Source: Spirochaetales bacterium
GTDB lineage: Bacteria > Spirochaetota > Spirochaetia > DTKZ01
Length of the DNA: 6,323 nt
Reading direction: 5' to 3'
NCBI GenBank assembly: GCA_017998025.1
Contig: JAGODW010000095.1
Coordinates: 1 to 6,323 of the forward strand
Shown here: positions 1 to 6,305 of the stretch, in pieces
Layout: each line of letters begins with the position of its first letter
How positions within the stretch are numbered: position 1 is the first letter of the stretch
Program-made: the position numbers and the translations under genes
Notes under the pieces: generated by a model
Database searches by the model: none
What the model was told of the DNA's origin: nothing
Seen by the model: only the letters and a program-made list of their open reading frames with translations

Positions 1-1
1 T

Positions 2-652
2 CCCTACGAGTCTATTGGAACTCTCAACAGTATGGAACGAAGTACCAGTCCGTTGGGGAAGGGCCCGGTATATATTCCGAATCAAGCAGGTCTTTTCCTG
101 GCCGAATCCCCCTCTAACGAAATGGAACGGATACTACGTTCCTGGCGTAGCATGGAAGGCAACCCGATTGTCGTAAATGAAAAAATTTTTCGCTATATAC
201 CAGGTGAACGATTCCATCCTGTGGAACGTGCATTTTTCTTAAATATTCTATTTGTTTTTCCGCTAAAAACAGGGGTTGTTTCTTCTCGATATGGAAACCG
301 GGTGAGCCCGATTAGTGGTGAAGTACACTTTCATTCCGGAATCGATCTAGCAGCTCCCCGAGGTACGCCTGTATTTGCCGCACGCGAAGGAAAGGTCATC
401 GAAAACGGGTTCGATCCCGTACTAGGATCCTATATCATCGTGGAACATGAAGGAACCTATCAAACTCTTTACGGACATCTAGAGACAAAAATAATACAAT
501 TGAATCAATTTGTGGATTCCGGTATGATGATCGGGACAGTTGGAATGACGGGTGCTACTACCGGGCCTCATCTCCATTTCGAGGTGAGACGAAAGGGGCA
601 GCTCGTGGATCCAGAACCGTTATTGCCCAGAAGGATCGAGCCAAAACCATGA
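2..652 (+). CDS. M23-family zinc metallopeptidase (LytM-type peptidoglycan endopeptidase), 5'-truncated by window edge
   Basis: This is the C-terminal part of a secreted or periplasmic endopeptidase expected to cut peptide cross-bridges in peptidoglycan. Counting from the Met codon at 32, the M23 zinc ligands are H101 and D105 (HSGID) and H182. The catalytic histidines are H149 (YGHL) and H180 (HLH). All are present, so the enzyme looks active. The catalytic domain spans about residues 75-198. The frame is open to the window edge with no stop. Codons 2-31, before that Met, read PYESIGTLNS, and together with the following GPVYIPNQAGLF they resemble the end of a LysM-like peptidoglycan-binding module. 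No Shine-Dalgarno precedes ATG 32. I therefore treat ATG 32 as internal and the gene as partial; the signal peptide should lie upstream. Its TGA stop (650-652) overlaps the next ATG (649-651), implying translational coupling. M23 assignment is firm; the LysM reading is inferred from pattern. Confidence 0.93.
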   Translation, partial: PYESIGTLNSMERSTSPLGKGPVYIPNQAGLFLAESPSNEMERILRSWRSMEGNPIVVNEKIFRYIPGERFHPVERAFFLNILFVFPLKTGVVSSRYGNRVSPISGEVHFHSGIDLAAPRGTPVFAAREGKVIENGFDPVLGSYIIVEHEGTYQTLYGHLETKIIQLNQFVDSGMMIGTVGMTGATTGPHLHFEVRRKGQLVDPEPLLPRRIEPKP

Positions 653-1638
653 GGACAAAGTGGTGGGGAATAGTTCTTTTCCTCGCAAGCGGAACACGGC
701 TGTGGATAGGCGCAGACACAGTTCGGGGGCAGGTCATTGAATCAACGCGAATTGGAAACGGCTCTTCAGAATCTCGAATCGTTACCCTCCGGTTAGAAGA
801 CCTCTGGGAAATCCAGCTGGACGAAGAGATGGATCTAGTACGGGGAATTGAGATTTTTATCGAATCGCCCCCAGAAGCCCAGATCTATCGGGGAACGTAC
901 GCGTTGTATCTCTATAGCCAGGTTTCTCCTGCTCCTTCCTCCAGCCTGCAATCCTATACGGCAACCTTATATTATTTTAAACCGTTTCTACAAGAACGTA
1001 AAATGTATATTCATATACCCCTGGAAACGATCGCAGGTTTCACCCGGGGACCGGACACGTTTATACCAGAAAATCCTATAGGAAAGGCGCACTTCCCCCT
1101 CTTATTTACTTTCCTTCCTATTATGAAAGGAATACCAGATTCGGCTCTGAATGCCCAATTCAAAGTCCAGGTACGGCCCTTATTTAAGAATCTAGGAAAA
1201 GTATGCTTTCTCTTGAAGACTCCTTCCGGGACCGTTCCTATCGAAAATGCCCGGATTTTTCTTGATGATAAGCCGGTATCTCTTGAGCGCCAGGAAAGTA
1301 TAAACCTGGAACCCGGACTAAAAGGATTTAGCATAGAGGTGAGCGGATATCCGCCCTTTCAGACTACTGTCGCCGTAGAACGGGGAAAAGTAGTAACGAT
1401 TGAAGCAATATTCATGAAACGAGAAGCGAAGGTTCACATGAATGCCCCGTTAGGCACCCGGATCTTTATAGATGGGAAGCCGGCTCCCTTAGGTTCTGAA
1501 GAAATGATACTGGAGCCTGGAGAACATACCTTCAGTTTCCGGCTTGGAGATTATCAGGTTAGCAAAAAGTTTTATCTGGAACAGGGAAAATCGTACGGGG
1601 TCTCCCTTTATCTTGACATTTTAATGAATGAAGACTAA
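649..1638 (+). CDS. Secreted PEGA-repeat protein of unknown function
   Basis: I do not recognise a specific family for the whole 329-residue protein. The N-terminus (MRTKWWGIVLFLASG, then hydrophobic to about residue 22) looks like a signal peptide with likely cleavage near IGA/D. There is no lipobox cysteine; the only Cys is C186. Residues about 25-185 form a beta-rich region without a family I can name. The C-terminal half has two PEGA-like repeats, about residues 198-257 and 261-324. They share the pattern RIF-D-KP-(x)n-LEPG followed by alternating hydrophobic strands. PEGA domains are common on bacterial surface or periplasmic proteins and are thought to mediate envelope contacts. The start is fixed by the ATGA overlap with the upstream M23 gene, with a weak AAGGA (631-635) lying 13 nt before it. 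A partner role with the M23 hydrolase (substrate presentation or localisation) is inferred from coupling only. A terminator at 1728-1757 closes this transcription unit. Confidence 0.85.
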   Translation: MRTKWWGIVLFLASGTRLWIGADTVRGQVIESTRIGNGSSESRIVTLRLEDLWEIQLDEEMDLVRGIEIFIESPPEAQIYRGTYALYLYSQVSPAPSSSLQSYTATLYYFKPFLQERKMYIHIPLETIAGFTRGPDTFIPENPIGKAHFPLLFTFLPIMKGIPDSALNAQFKVQVRPLFKNLGKVCFLLKTPSGTVPIENARIFLDDKPVSLERQESINLEPGLKGFSIEVSGYPPFQTTVAVERGKVVTIEAIFMKREAKVHMNAPLGTRIFIDGKPAPLGSEEMILEPGEHTFSFRLGDYQVSKKFYLEQGKSYGVSLYLDILMNED

Positions 1639-1641
1639 ATT
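1613..1641 (+). promoter_or_regulatory. Candidate sigma70-type promoter inside the end of the PEGA gene
   Basis: A perfect TTGACA (1613-1618) is followed after exactly 17 nt by TAAATT (1636-1641), which matches four of six -10 positions including T1, A2 and the final T. It overlaps the last codons and stop of the PEGA gene. The expected start of transcription is near 1648, immediately ahead of the structured intergenic sequence. It could be a chance match, since the -35 also encodes Asp-Ile of the PEGA protein. Confidence 0.45.
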
Positions 1642-1666
1642 TTTATCCGAAACATTCGATAATGTA

Positions 1667-1718
1667 GGTGTCGGCTGCATATAGTTCCCCTCCCAGTTTA
1701 CTATATAAGGCCGATACT
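1667..1718 (+). repeat. Long imperfect inverted repeat with C-rich apical loop
   Basis: The left arm (1667-1685) and right arm (1700-1718) form 17 of 19 possible RNA pairs. The lower stem (1667-1676 with 1709-1718) has GTGTCGGC against GCCGATAC at its core. Two mismatches (1677/1708 and 1678/1707) interrupt it, followed by an upper stem ATATAGT/ACTATAT. Three pairs (1667-1718, 1670-1715, 1676-1709) are G-U on the + strand but would be A-C mismatches on the - strand, so the structure suits a + strand RNA. The 14-nt loop is TCCCCTCCCAGTTT. A protein-binding operator is an alternative. Confidence 0.7.
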
Positions 1719-1727
1719 AATTACAGT

Positions 1728-1757
1728 GACCGGTTCTTCGGAACCGGTCTTTTTTTT
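1728..1757 (+). terminator. Rho-independent terminator with cUUCGg tetraloop
   Basis: GACCGGTTC (1728-1736) and GAACCGGTC (1741-1749) form a perfect 9-bp stem closed by a TTCG tetraloop on a C-G pair, a notably stable hairpin. Eight Ts (1750-1757) follow. It ends the M23-PEGA transcription unit and any small RNA from the intergenic promoter. It also rules out the in-frame GTG at 1726 as the real start of the PBP gene, because that reading would translate through the terminator. Confidence 0.95.
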
Positions 1758-1780
1758 GTATATACCCCTCTCCTGTATCC

Positions 1781-1809
1781 TTGACAAACAGGGTATTGAT
1801 TCGTACCCT
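1781..1809 (+). promoter_or_regulatory. Candidate promoter of mrcA, placed for a leaderless mRNA
   Basis: A perfect TTGACA (1781-1786), a 17-nt spacer and TACCCT (1804-1809) form a -35/-10 pair. The -10 is weak (3 of 6) but keeps T1, A2 and the final T. Six nucleotides separate it from ATG 1816, so transcription would begin at or within a base or two of the start codon. It lies just downstream of the terminator, as expected for an independently transcribed PBP gene. Confidence 0.55.
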
Positions 1810-1815
1810 TGCTGC

Positions 1816-4347
1816 ATGGATTTCTTCGGAAACCGTACACGTATCGTACGAATTATTCTGGGTATTGTAGGTGCTTGCACAGTATTGATTGGGATAGGGA
1901 TTGGGATCGCAGCAGCGGCAACGAGAAATATAGAAAACTTTGAAAGTATTGGAGAGTATCAGCCCGCTGTTCCTTCCCAGATTCTGGATATTAAAGACAG
2001 GCTGATCACGGAATTCTTCTCCGATGAGAAACGGGAAATTGTTTCTATTGATGAGCTTCCCCGTCATTTAATCTATGCTCTTATTACCCGCGAGGATAAA
2101 GACTTTTTTAACCATCACGGTTTTAGTTTTCGGGGAACACTGAGGGCGATGCTGAATTTATTAACAGGACGGTACTTCTCCGGGGGAAGTACCATAACTC
2201 AGCAGCTTGCCGGTCATTTGTATGCGGATCGTACAGATATCTCTATTACCCGAAAATTGAAAGAACTCTGGTGGGCGTTTCAATTGGAACGAAGCCTAAC
2301 CAAGTATGAAATTCTCGAGCTGTATCTCAATAAAATGTACTTTGGCTCGGGTGTGTATGGGATAGAAGCGGCCAGTAGGTTTTACTTTAACCATTCTGCC
2401 CGGGAACTGACTCTAGCAGAATCGGTAGCTCTCGTAGTTCAGCTTGCCAACACCGTCCGATACAATCCAATTAAGAATCCTAACCGGCTGAAAAAAATTC
2501 AGTACGAGGTCCTACAGCAGATGGTAAGCCTTGGGTACGCCACTCAGGAGGAAGCGGATATATCCTTCGAAGAATACTGGAACAACTACGATTACACCCG
2601 AAGTAGCTCTTCTACAGCGTTCTTAGAACGGGAAGATAAAGCCCCCTACTTCAGCGAATACGTGCGACAGGAATTGAACGACCTTTTATATGGCTCTTTA
2701 AATATTTACAAGGATGGCTTCATTGTCCATACGACACTGAATCTTGACTTCCAGGAGAGGGCAGATCAGCTTATGCAGGAAGGAATAGCGAAGACGAATG
2801 CGGATTATCAGGCATCCTCCTCGCACCGGATGGTTTTTGCAGAAGAATTATTCATCCCCATACTAGATCTCCTATCCTTGAGTTTTAATATTGAAGACAT
2901 CCGAATAGCGGGATCCAAGGAAAAACAGAATGCCATCGCCTTCTATCAAAAAAAGATTAACCCTCTTCTGGATGTAACTGCTATGATGCTGGGAATTGAA
3001 GATCTGAAATTCGTTTCACGAATTGGATACTCCCAGGAGCAAATGCGTGCCAAAAGAAATACTGTAGAGGGTGCTCTGGTTACTTTAGAAAACTCTACTG
3101 GCTATATTCTTTCCATGGTAGGAGGAAGTCGATTCGAAAGCATCAACCAGTTCAATCGAGCTGTACAGGCACGGGTGCAACCGGGCTCTGCATTTAAACC
3201 TTTGTACTATGCGGCAGCGGTTGAAAGGAAGAAAATAACTCCAGCTACGATGTTGTACGATGGACCGGTGGTGTTTTGGAACGATGATGGAACCCCCTAT
3301 ACTCCTATGAACTTCAAGGGGGAATGGAAAGGGCCCGTATTAGCCCGTACGGCACTGGCACATTCTATGAATGTTCCTTCATTGAAGATTCTGGATTCAA
3401 TTGGTTTCGATGCAGCCATACAAACAGCATCGGCTCTACTGGGAATAGAGGATCCAAACCAGATCGAGAGAACGTTTCCCCGTAAGTATCCTTTAGGGTT
3501 AGGGATCATTAGTGTTTCTCCGTTGCAAATGGCACGGGCTTTTGCAACGATTGCAAACCAGGGGAAAGAGGTAGTACCCCTTGCCATCCGCTACATCGAG
3601 GATCGCAATGGAAAAATCATTCTTGAACCGGAAAAGGAACTAAGGAATGAACAACGAAAAAAGGGGAAGGCTACCCAAATTCTAAGCCCGCAAACCGCTT
3701 ACATTATGACCAACATGATGCAATCTACTGTTGAATTCGGTACTCTCGCCTATGCAAAAAACACGGTAAATGGGTTTACCATGCCTATGGCAGGAAAAAC
3801 GGGAACCACTCAGAACTGGTCCGATATCTGGGCTGTAGGCTTCTCCCCCTATTATACAACTGCTATCTGGTTCGGATTCGATCAGCCGGGGAATAGTTTA
3901 GGAGTAAACCAAACAGGCGCTACCGTCCCAGGCCCTATCTGGGCTCGTTTTATGAAAGACATTCATACGAATCTTCCCCCTAAGGAATTCCCCAGGCCAG
4001 AAGGTATTGTAGAAATGACGGTGACGGCTCGTTCCGGACTGATTCCACCTCCTAACTATACCGGAAAAACCATAAAGGAAATCTTTATTGCCGGAACGGA
4101 ACCGAAGCGATTTGACGACTTCCATGAGTTTGAAAAAGAACGAGATGAAGCAACTCTAGAACGATTACGAAGAGCAATTATACCCCAGGAGGTTCGACTG
4201 GATGATGCCCTTCCCAATGTAGGCCTTCAAATCGACCCAGATATTCTTTCAGGACAGGGGAATGGGGGAGGAAACTATCGTCTGTCTCCTCCTCCTCAAC
4301 AGCCTTCTACAGAAAAGGAAGGGCAAACCAATCCTTTACTGGATTAA
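1816..4347 (+). CDS. mrcA: Bifunctional class A penicillin-binding protein (PBP1A): glycosyltransferase/transpeptidase
   Basis: This enzyme polymerises lipid II into glycan strands and cross-links the peptides, anchored in the inner membrane facing the periplasm. The 843-residue protein has a short cytoplasmic end, one membrane segment (about 9-36) and a GT51 domain. GT51 marks are EDKDFFNHHG with catalytic E93, GGSTITQQ (123-130), RKLKE (146-150) and KYEILELYLN (163-172). The transpeptidase domain has SxxK S458-K461, SMN 517-519 and KTGTT 661-665, all intact. Between the domains (about 330-410) is a helical insertion with an internal repeat. After residue 730 comes a PBP1A-type tail, ending in a Gly/Pro/Gln-rich low-complexity stretch. 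I chose ATG 1816 because it gives a compact N-terminus and is the first in-frame ATG; the GTG at 1726 lies in the terminator. No Shine-Dalgarno precedes 1816, consistent with a leaderless start. The ParB-like gene follows 33 nt downstream, probably in the same operon. Confidence 0.96.
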   Translation: MDFFGNRTRIVRIILGIVGACTVLIGIGIGIAAAATRNIENFESIGEYQPAVPSQILDIKDRLITEFFSDEKREIVSIDELPRHLIYALITREDKDFFNHHGFSFRGTLRAMLNLLTGRYFSGGSTITQQLAGHLYADRTDISITRKLKELWWAFQLERSLTKYEILELYLNKMYFGSGVYGIEAASRFYFNHSARELTLAESVALVVQLANTVRYNPIKNPNRLKKIQYEVLQQMVSLGYATQEEADISFEEYWNNYDYTRSSSSTAFLEREDKAPYFSEYVRQELNDLLYGSLNIYKDGFIVHTTLNLDFQERADQLMQEGIAKTNADYQASSSHRMVFAEELFIPILDLLSLSFNIEDIRIAGSKEKQNAIAFYQKKINPLLDVTAMMLGIEDLKFVSRIGYSQEQMRAKRNTVEGALVTLENSTGYILSMVGGSRFESINQFNRAVQARVQPGSAFKPLYYAAAVERKKITPATMLYDGPVVFWNDDGTPYTPMNFKGEWKGPVLARTALAHSMNVPSLKILDSIGFDAAIQTASALLGIEDPNQIERTFPRKYPLGLGIISVSPLQMARAFATIANQGKEVVPLAIRYIEDRNGKIILEPEKELRNEQRKKGKATQILSPQTAYIMTNMMQSTVEFGTLAYAKNTVNGFTMPMAGKTGTTQNWSDIWAVGFSPYYTTAIWFGFDQPGNSLGVNQTGATVPGPIWARFMKDIHTNLPPKEFPRPEGIVEMTVTARSGLIPPPNYTGKTIKEIFIAGTEPKRFDDFHEFEKERDEATLERLRRAIIPQEVRLDDALPNVGLQIDPDILSGQGNGGGNYRLSPPPQQPSTEKEGQTNPLLD
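2854..3012 (+). repeat. Internal protein repeat in the PBP1A inter-domain insertion
   Basis: PBP residues 347-364 (IPILDLLSLSFNIEDIRI) and 382-399 (NPLLDVTAMMLGIEDLKF) align without gaps at 35-residue spacing. Six positions are identical (P, L, D and the IED triplet) and most others are conservative. Both look helical. This suggests two copies of a helical unit in the region where other class A PBPs carry a linker or an OB-type domain. DNA-level identity is low, so any duplication is old. Confidence 0.5.
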
Positions 4348-4364
4348 GAGAACTACGAAATGAC

Positions 4365-4372
4365 GGGGAGGT
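4365..4372 (+). promoter_or_regulatory. Strong ribosome binding site deciding the start of the ParB-like gene
   Basis: GGGGAGGT lies 8 nt before ATG 4381 and contains a 6-base match (GGAGGT) to the anti-Shine-Dalgarno. The alternative ATG at 4360 lies before this site and has no comparable one of its own, so 4381 is preferred. This is the only strong, well-spaced site seen before a start codon in the window. Confidence 0.85.
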
Positions 4373-4380
4373 CTATCGAA

Positions 4381-4788
4381 ATGCAAGTCCGAATTGACGA
4401 TATCAAAGTGCGAAAACGAATCCGAAAGTCAGTGGGAGACTTATCTTCTCTTATGGAAAGCATGCGAAAATATGGGCTCCTGCAGCCCATTGTTATCGAC
4501 TCGGAAAACACCCTCCTGGCTGGATACCGAAGATTAGAGGCAGCCCGGCAGTTGGGATGGAAAACCATTCCTGTAGTGGTAGTGAATCGTACAGAGAATC
4601 TGGATAGAGTGGAGATCGAACTCGAAGAAAATGTCCAGCGGAAGGATTTCTCTCTGGAAGAACTTTCTGAGGCTTCTATTGCTCTGGAAAAATTACGAAA
4701 TCCCAATTTATTCGTTCGATTATGGAAAAAATTTATAAATTGGCTCCGAAAACTTTTTAAGCGGAAAAAAACTAGACCTAGCGCGTAA
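4381..4788 (+). CDS. Small ParB/Srx-fold (ParB N-terminal domain) protein with basic amphipathic C-terminal helix
   Basis: The 135-residue protein carries a ParB N-terminal domain over about residues 1-95. Visible marks are LLQPIVI (33-39), LLAGYRR (45-51) leading into RLEAARQLGW and IPVVVV, and ENVQRKDF (83-90). GYRR and ENVQR correspond to the GxRR and ENxQR motifs that bind nucleotide (CTP) in ParB proteins. The usual helix-turn-helix and dimerisation domain are absent. Instead the chain ends in LFVRLWKKFINWLRKLFKRK (110-129), where aromatic/aliphatic residues recur every 3-4 positions opposite Lys/Arg. This is the pattern of a helix that binds anionic membrane, and is inference. It lies 33 nt after mrcA and is probably co-transcribed with it. 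A role near the membrane with cell-wall synthesis is plausible but unproven. Chromosome partitioning is unlikely because no DNA-binding domain is present. Confidence 0.85.
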   Translation: MQVRIDDIKVRKRIRKSVGDLSSLMESMRKYGLLQPIVIDSENTLLAGYRRLEAARQLGWKTIPVVVVNRTENLDRVEIELEENVQRKDFSLEELSEASIALEKLRNPNLFVRLWKKFINWLRKLFKRKKTRPSA

Positions 4789-4796
4789 TGTATTTT

Positions 4797-6293
4797 TTAT
4801 TTCATCCCTTCTAATTTTAGAGGTACTACCTTCCCTTCGGGCGTTTGCACATAGAGGTATGATCCGTGTATTTCCAGAAAGGTTTCCGGGAGTACCTGGA
4901 TCCTTGAACGTTCCAAAAGGGCAAGGGAAGAATCATACTTTCCAATGTACCAGCTATTTCCTTCTCGGATCACGGTAAAGCATTGTTCTTTTAGAACTTT
5001 CACTACCCCCTTCCCGTAGGTTTCTTCCCGGGCTGAAATAATCTCTTTTAACGTGGTAGGGTCTAATAGAAGCAATTTGCCTCCAACCCCTCCACGAGAT
5101 GCTACCACGAGGTATCCTGTTCCAAAGGATTGATAGAAGGGTACTGTCAGGGGATACTCGGTTGACTTCAGGACTACTTCTCCTGTCTCAGCCTGTACCA
5201 GGACCATCCTACCCCCCTCTTTTTCAAAAAGAATAAAAGGAACAAGGTTCTGTTCACGCAAAGTGCTTGCTTCTAGTAGCTCTTGTTGATCCCTCGCGAT
5301 CTCTTTTCGTTCTTCGCGGACTTCTGCTTTTCTTTCTTCTAGCTCACGTTCGCGTGTATGGATTTCCTCCTCTTTTGATGCGATTTCTTTCTTCTCCTCC
5401 TCCTCGATCTGCTTCGAGGCTGCTATAGATTCTTTCCCGCTCTCTCTAGTTATAGCAGTAGACACGGTTTCAGGTCGTGTGCTGGGTGCTGTTTCATGTA
5501 CAGAAGGCTTTTCGGAGGGAACTTCCTCTTTTTCTACCTTCTCAATCTGTTCTTTAGCAGCTTGAAGGGCTAATTTTTCCTGAGCTAATTCCTTCTCTTC
5601 TTCTTCTATTTGCCTTTCCTTTAGATCGATCATTTCTTTTCGCAGTTCGACACCCCGGTCTTCCCGCTGTCGAAGATCCTCTATCACAGGACTTTCCGTT
5701 AAGGCTCTTGTCTCTAAACTGAGGAGCCCTTTTTCTCGTGGAGCGGAAAGGGGAATAAGGATTTGAGTTTTACCTGGCCATTCCCGGTAACTCCTCGCTA
5801 ATCCAACCTTTTCCGGCTCTAAGTAGGAAAGAACAACAGGTTTATATTTTTCTGTAAAATACGCGATATTCTTTCGGTATACGGCATTGTAAATTGTAAT
5901 AAACTCGGCTAAAAGGTCCCCATCCGCTCTCCCATAACCGAACTCCTCTTCTAGATAACTTGATAGAATCCATCTTAAATTCCTGATGTGATCTACCGAT
6001 GCAGTGGGTTCCAGAATAAAAATATCTGCATCAAAGCCGGTAGCAATTTGGGAGTCTATCGCGTGAATAATAGTGTATCTTCCGATAGAATACCGGCCGC
6101 TTTTTCCAGCTAACGACCGGCCGATTCCACGAATCTGATCCCGGGTTTCGATCTTTTCTAGAACTCCTTCGTAATTTTCAAACTCAATCGGCTCCCGGGG
6201 TGTAATCTGTATTTCTTCTGTATCTACTCTAAGTTCTTGGGCCCAGAGAAACGAACCGAATACTATCAGGATAATGGAAAATAATCTTTTCAT
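4797..6293 (-). CDS. P83/100-family secreted coiled-coil antigen
   Basis: This is a 498-residue spirochaetal protein of the P83/100 antigen family; its biochemical role is unknown. MKRLFSIILIVFGSFLWAQ is a signal peptide, likely cleaved near A18/Q19, with no lipobox. Residues about 34-185 form the family domain, with IRGIGRSLAG, RYSIGRYTIIHAID and GFDADIFILEPT as recognisable stretches. A Glu/Lys/Arg-rich coiled coil follows in two blocks (about 205-257 and 295-345), separated by a Pro/Ser/Thr-rich spacer. Residues about 351-498 form a beta-rich, WD/propeller-like C-terminal region. I chose ATG 6293 because the signal peptide begins exactly there. An upstream in-frame TTG (6311) would add WHTSS to its front, and the AGAGGAG before that TTG is only 1 nt away. 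An in-frame stop (6318-6320) limits further extension. The gene converges on the ParB-like gene with 8 bp between stops. Confidence 0.93.
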   Translation of the reverse strand: MKRLFSIILIVFGSFLWAQELRVDTEEIQITPREPIEFENYEGVLEKIETRDQIRGIGRSLAGKSGRYSIGRYTIIHAIDSQIATGFDADIFILEPTASVDHIRNLRWILSSYLEEEFGYGRADGDLLAEFITIYNAVYRKNIAYFTEKYKPVVLSYLEPEKVGLARSYREWPGKTQILIPLSAPREKGLLSLETRALTESPVIEDLRQREDRGVELRKEMIDLKERQIEEEEKELAQEKLALQAAKEQIEKVEKEEVPSEKPSVHETAPSTRPETVSTAITRESGKESIAASKQIEEEEKKEIASKEEEIHTRERELEERKAEVREERKEIARDQQELLEASTLREQNLVPFILFEKEGGRMVLVQAETGEVVLKSTEYPLTVPFYQSFGTGYLVVASRGGVGGKLLLLDPTTLKEIISAREETYGKGVVKVLKEQCFTVIREGNSWYIGKYDSSLALLERSRIQVLPETFLEIHGSYLYVQTPEGKVVPLKLEGMK

Positions 6294-6299
6294 ACTTGA

Positions 6300-6305
6300 A
6301 GTATG
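6300..6305 (-). promoter_or_regulatory. Candidate extended -10 element for the P83/100 gene
   Basis: On the - strand, TGG followed by CATACT resembles an extended -10 (TGn plus a hexamer matching TATAAT at four positions, including A2 and the final T). It lies 6 nt before ATG 6293, the same distance as at mrcA. The expected -35 falls just beyond the window edge, so this cannot be confirmed here. Confidence 0.3.

Larger units (their letters stand above)
1648..1757 (+). ncRNA. Candidate structured small RNA (about 110 nt), unnamed
   Basis: Promoter-like elements at 1613-1641 predict a transcript starting near 1648 and ending in the T-tract of the terminator at 1757. The predicted RNA has three parts. 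First is a 5' hairpin with two alternative forms: CGAA/TTCG around ACA (1648-1658), or ACATT/AATGT around CGAT (1652-1665). Second is a long imperfect stem (1667-1718) with a C-rich loop. Third is the terminator hairpin (1728-1749). There is no plausible ORF. It does not resemble tRNA, tmRNA, the SRP RNA tip, or any riboswitch I know. The alternative is that it is only the 3' UTR of the PEGA gene, or a 3'-UTR-derived RNA released by processing. Confidence 0.4.

Noticed and set aside
848..1334. Overlapping open frames inside the PEGA gene (848-1081 + and 1011-1334 -)
   Set aside because: They lie wholly within a well-supported gene in another frame and show no recognisable domain or ribosome binding site.
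1648..1664. LexA-type SOS box suggested by CGAA...TTCG
   Set aside because: Spacing and sequence do not match the CGAAC-N4-GTTCG consensus, and a short RNA hairpin explains the symmetry.
1726..1815. N-terminal extension of the PBP from the in-frame GTG at 1726 (30 extra residues)
   Set aside because: These codons run through the terminator stem and T-tract and the promoter. The peptide has no PBP character, and a membrane anchor follows directly after ATG 1816.
1639..1815. Known riboswitch or transcription attenuator controlling mrcA
   Set aside because: I found no known aptamer pattern and no upstream segment able to pair well with the terminator arms as an anti-terminator. A separate promoter lies after the terminator.
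1717..2067. Minus-strand open frame across the mrcA promoter and N-terminus
   Set aside because: It is antisense to the PBP start and terminator, has a low-complexity Cys/Tyr/Asn-rich translation and no supporting signals.
3297..4125. Minus-strand open frames within mrcA (3297-3587 and 3898-4125)
   Set aside because: Both are antisense to conserved transpeptidase-domain coding sequence, including the stretch around the SMN motif, and have no family features.
4353..4706. Minus-strand open frame over the ParB-like gene
   Set aside because: Ser/Arg/Phe-rich translation typical of the antisense of a Glu/Lys/Leu-rich gene; the + strand reading has clear ParB motifs.
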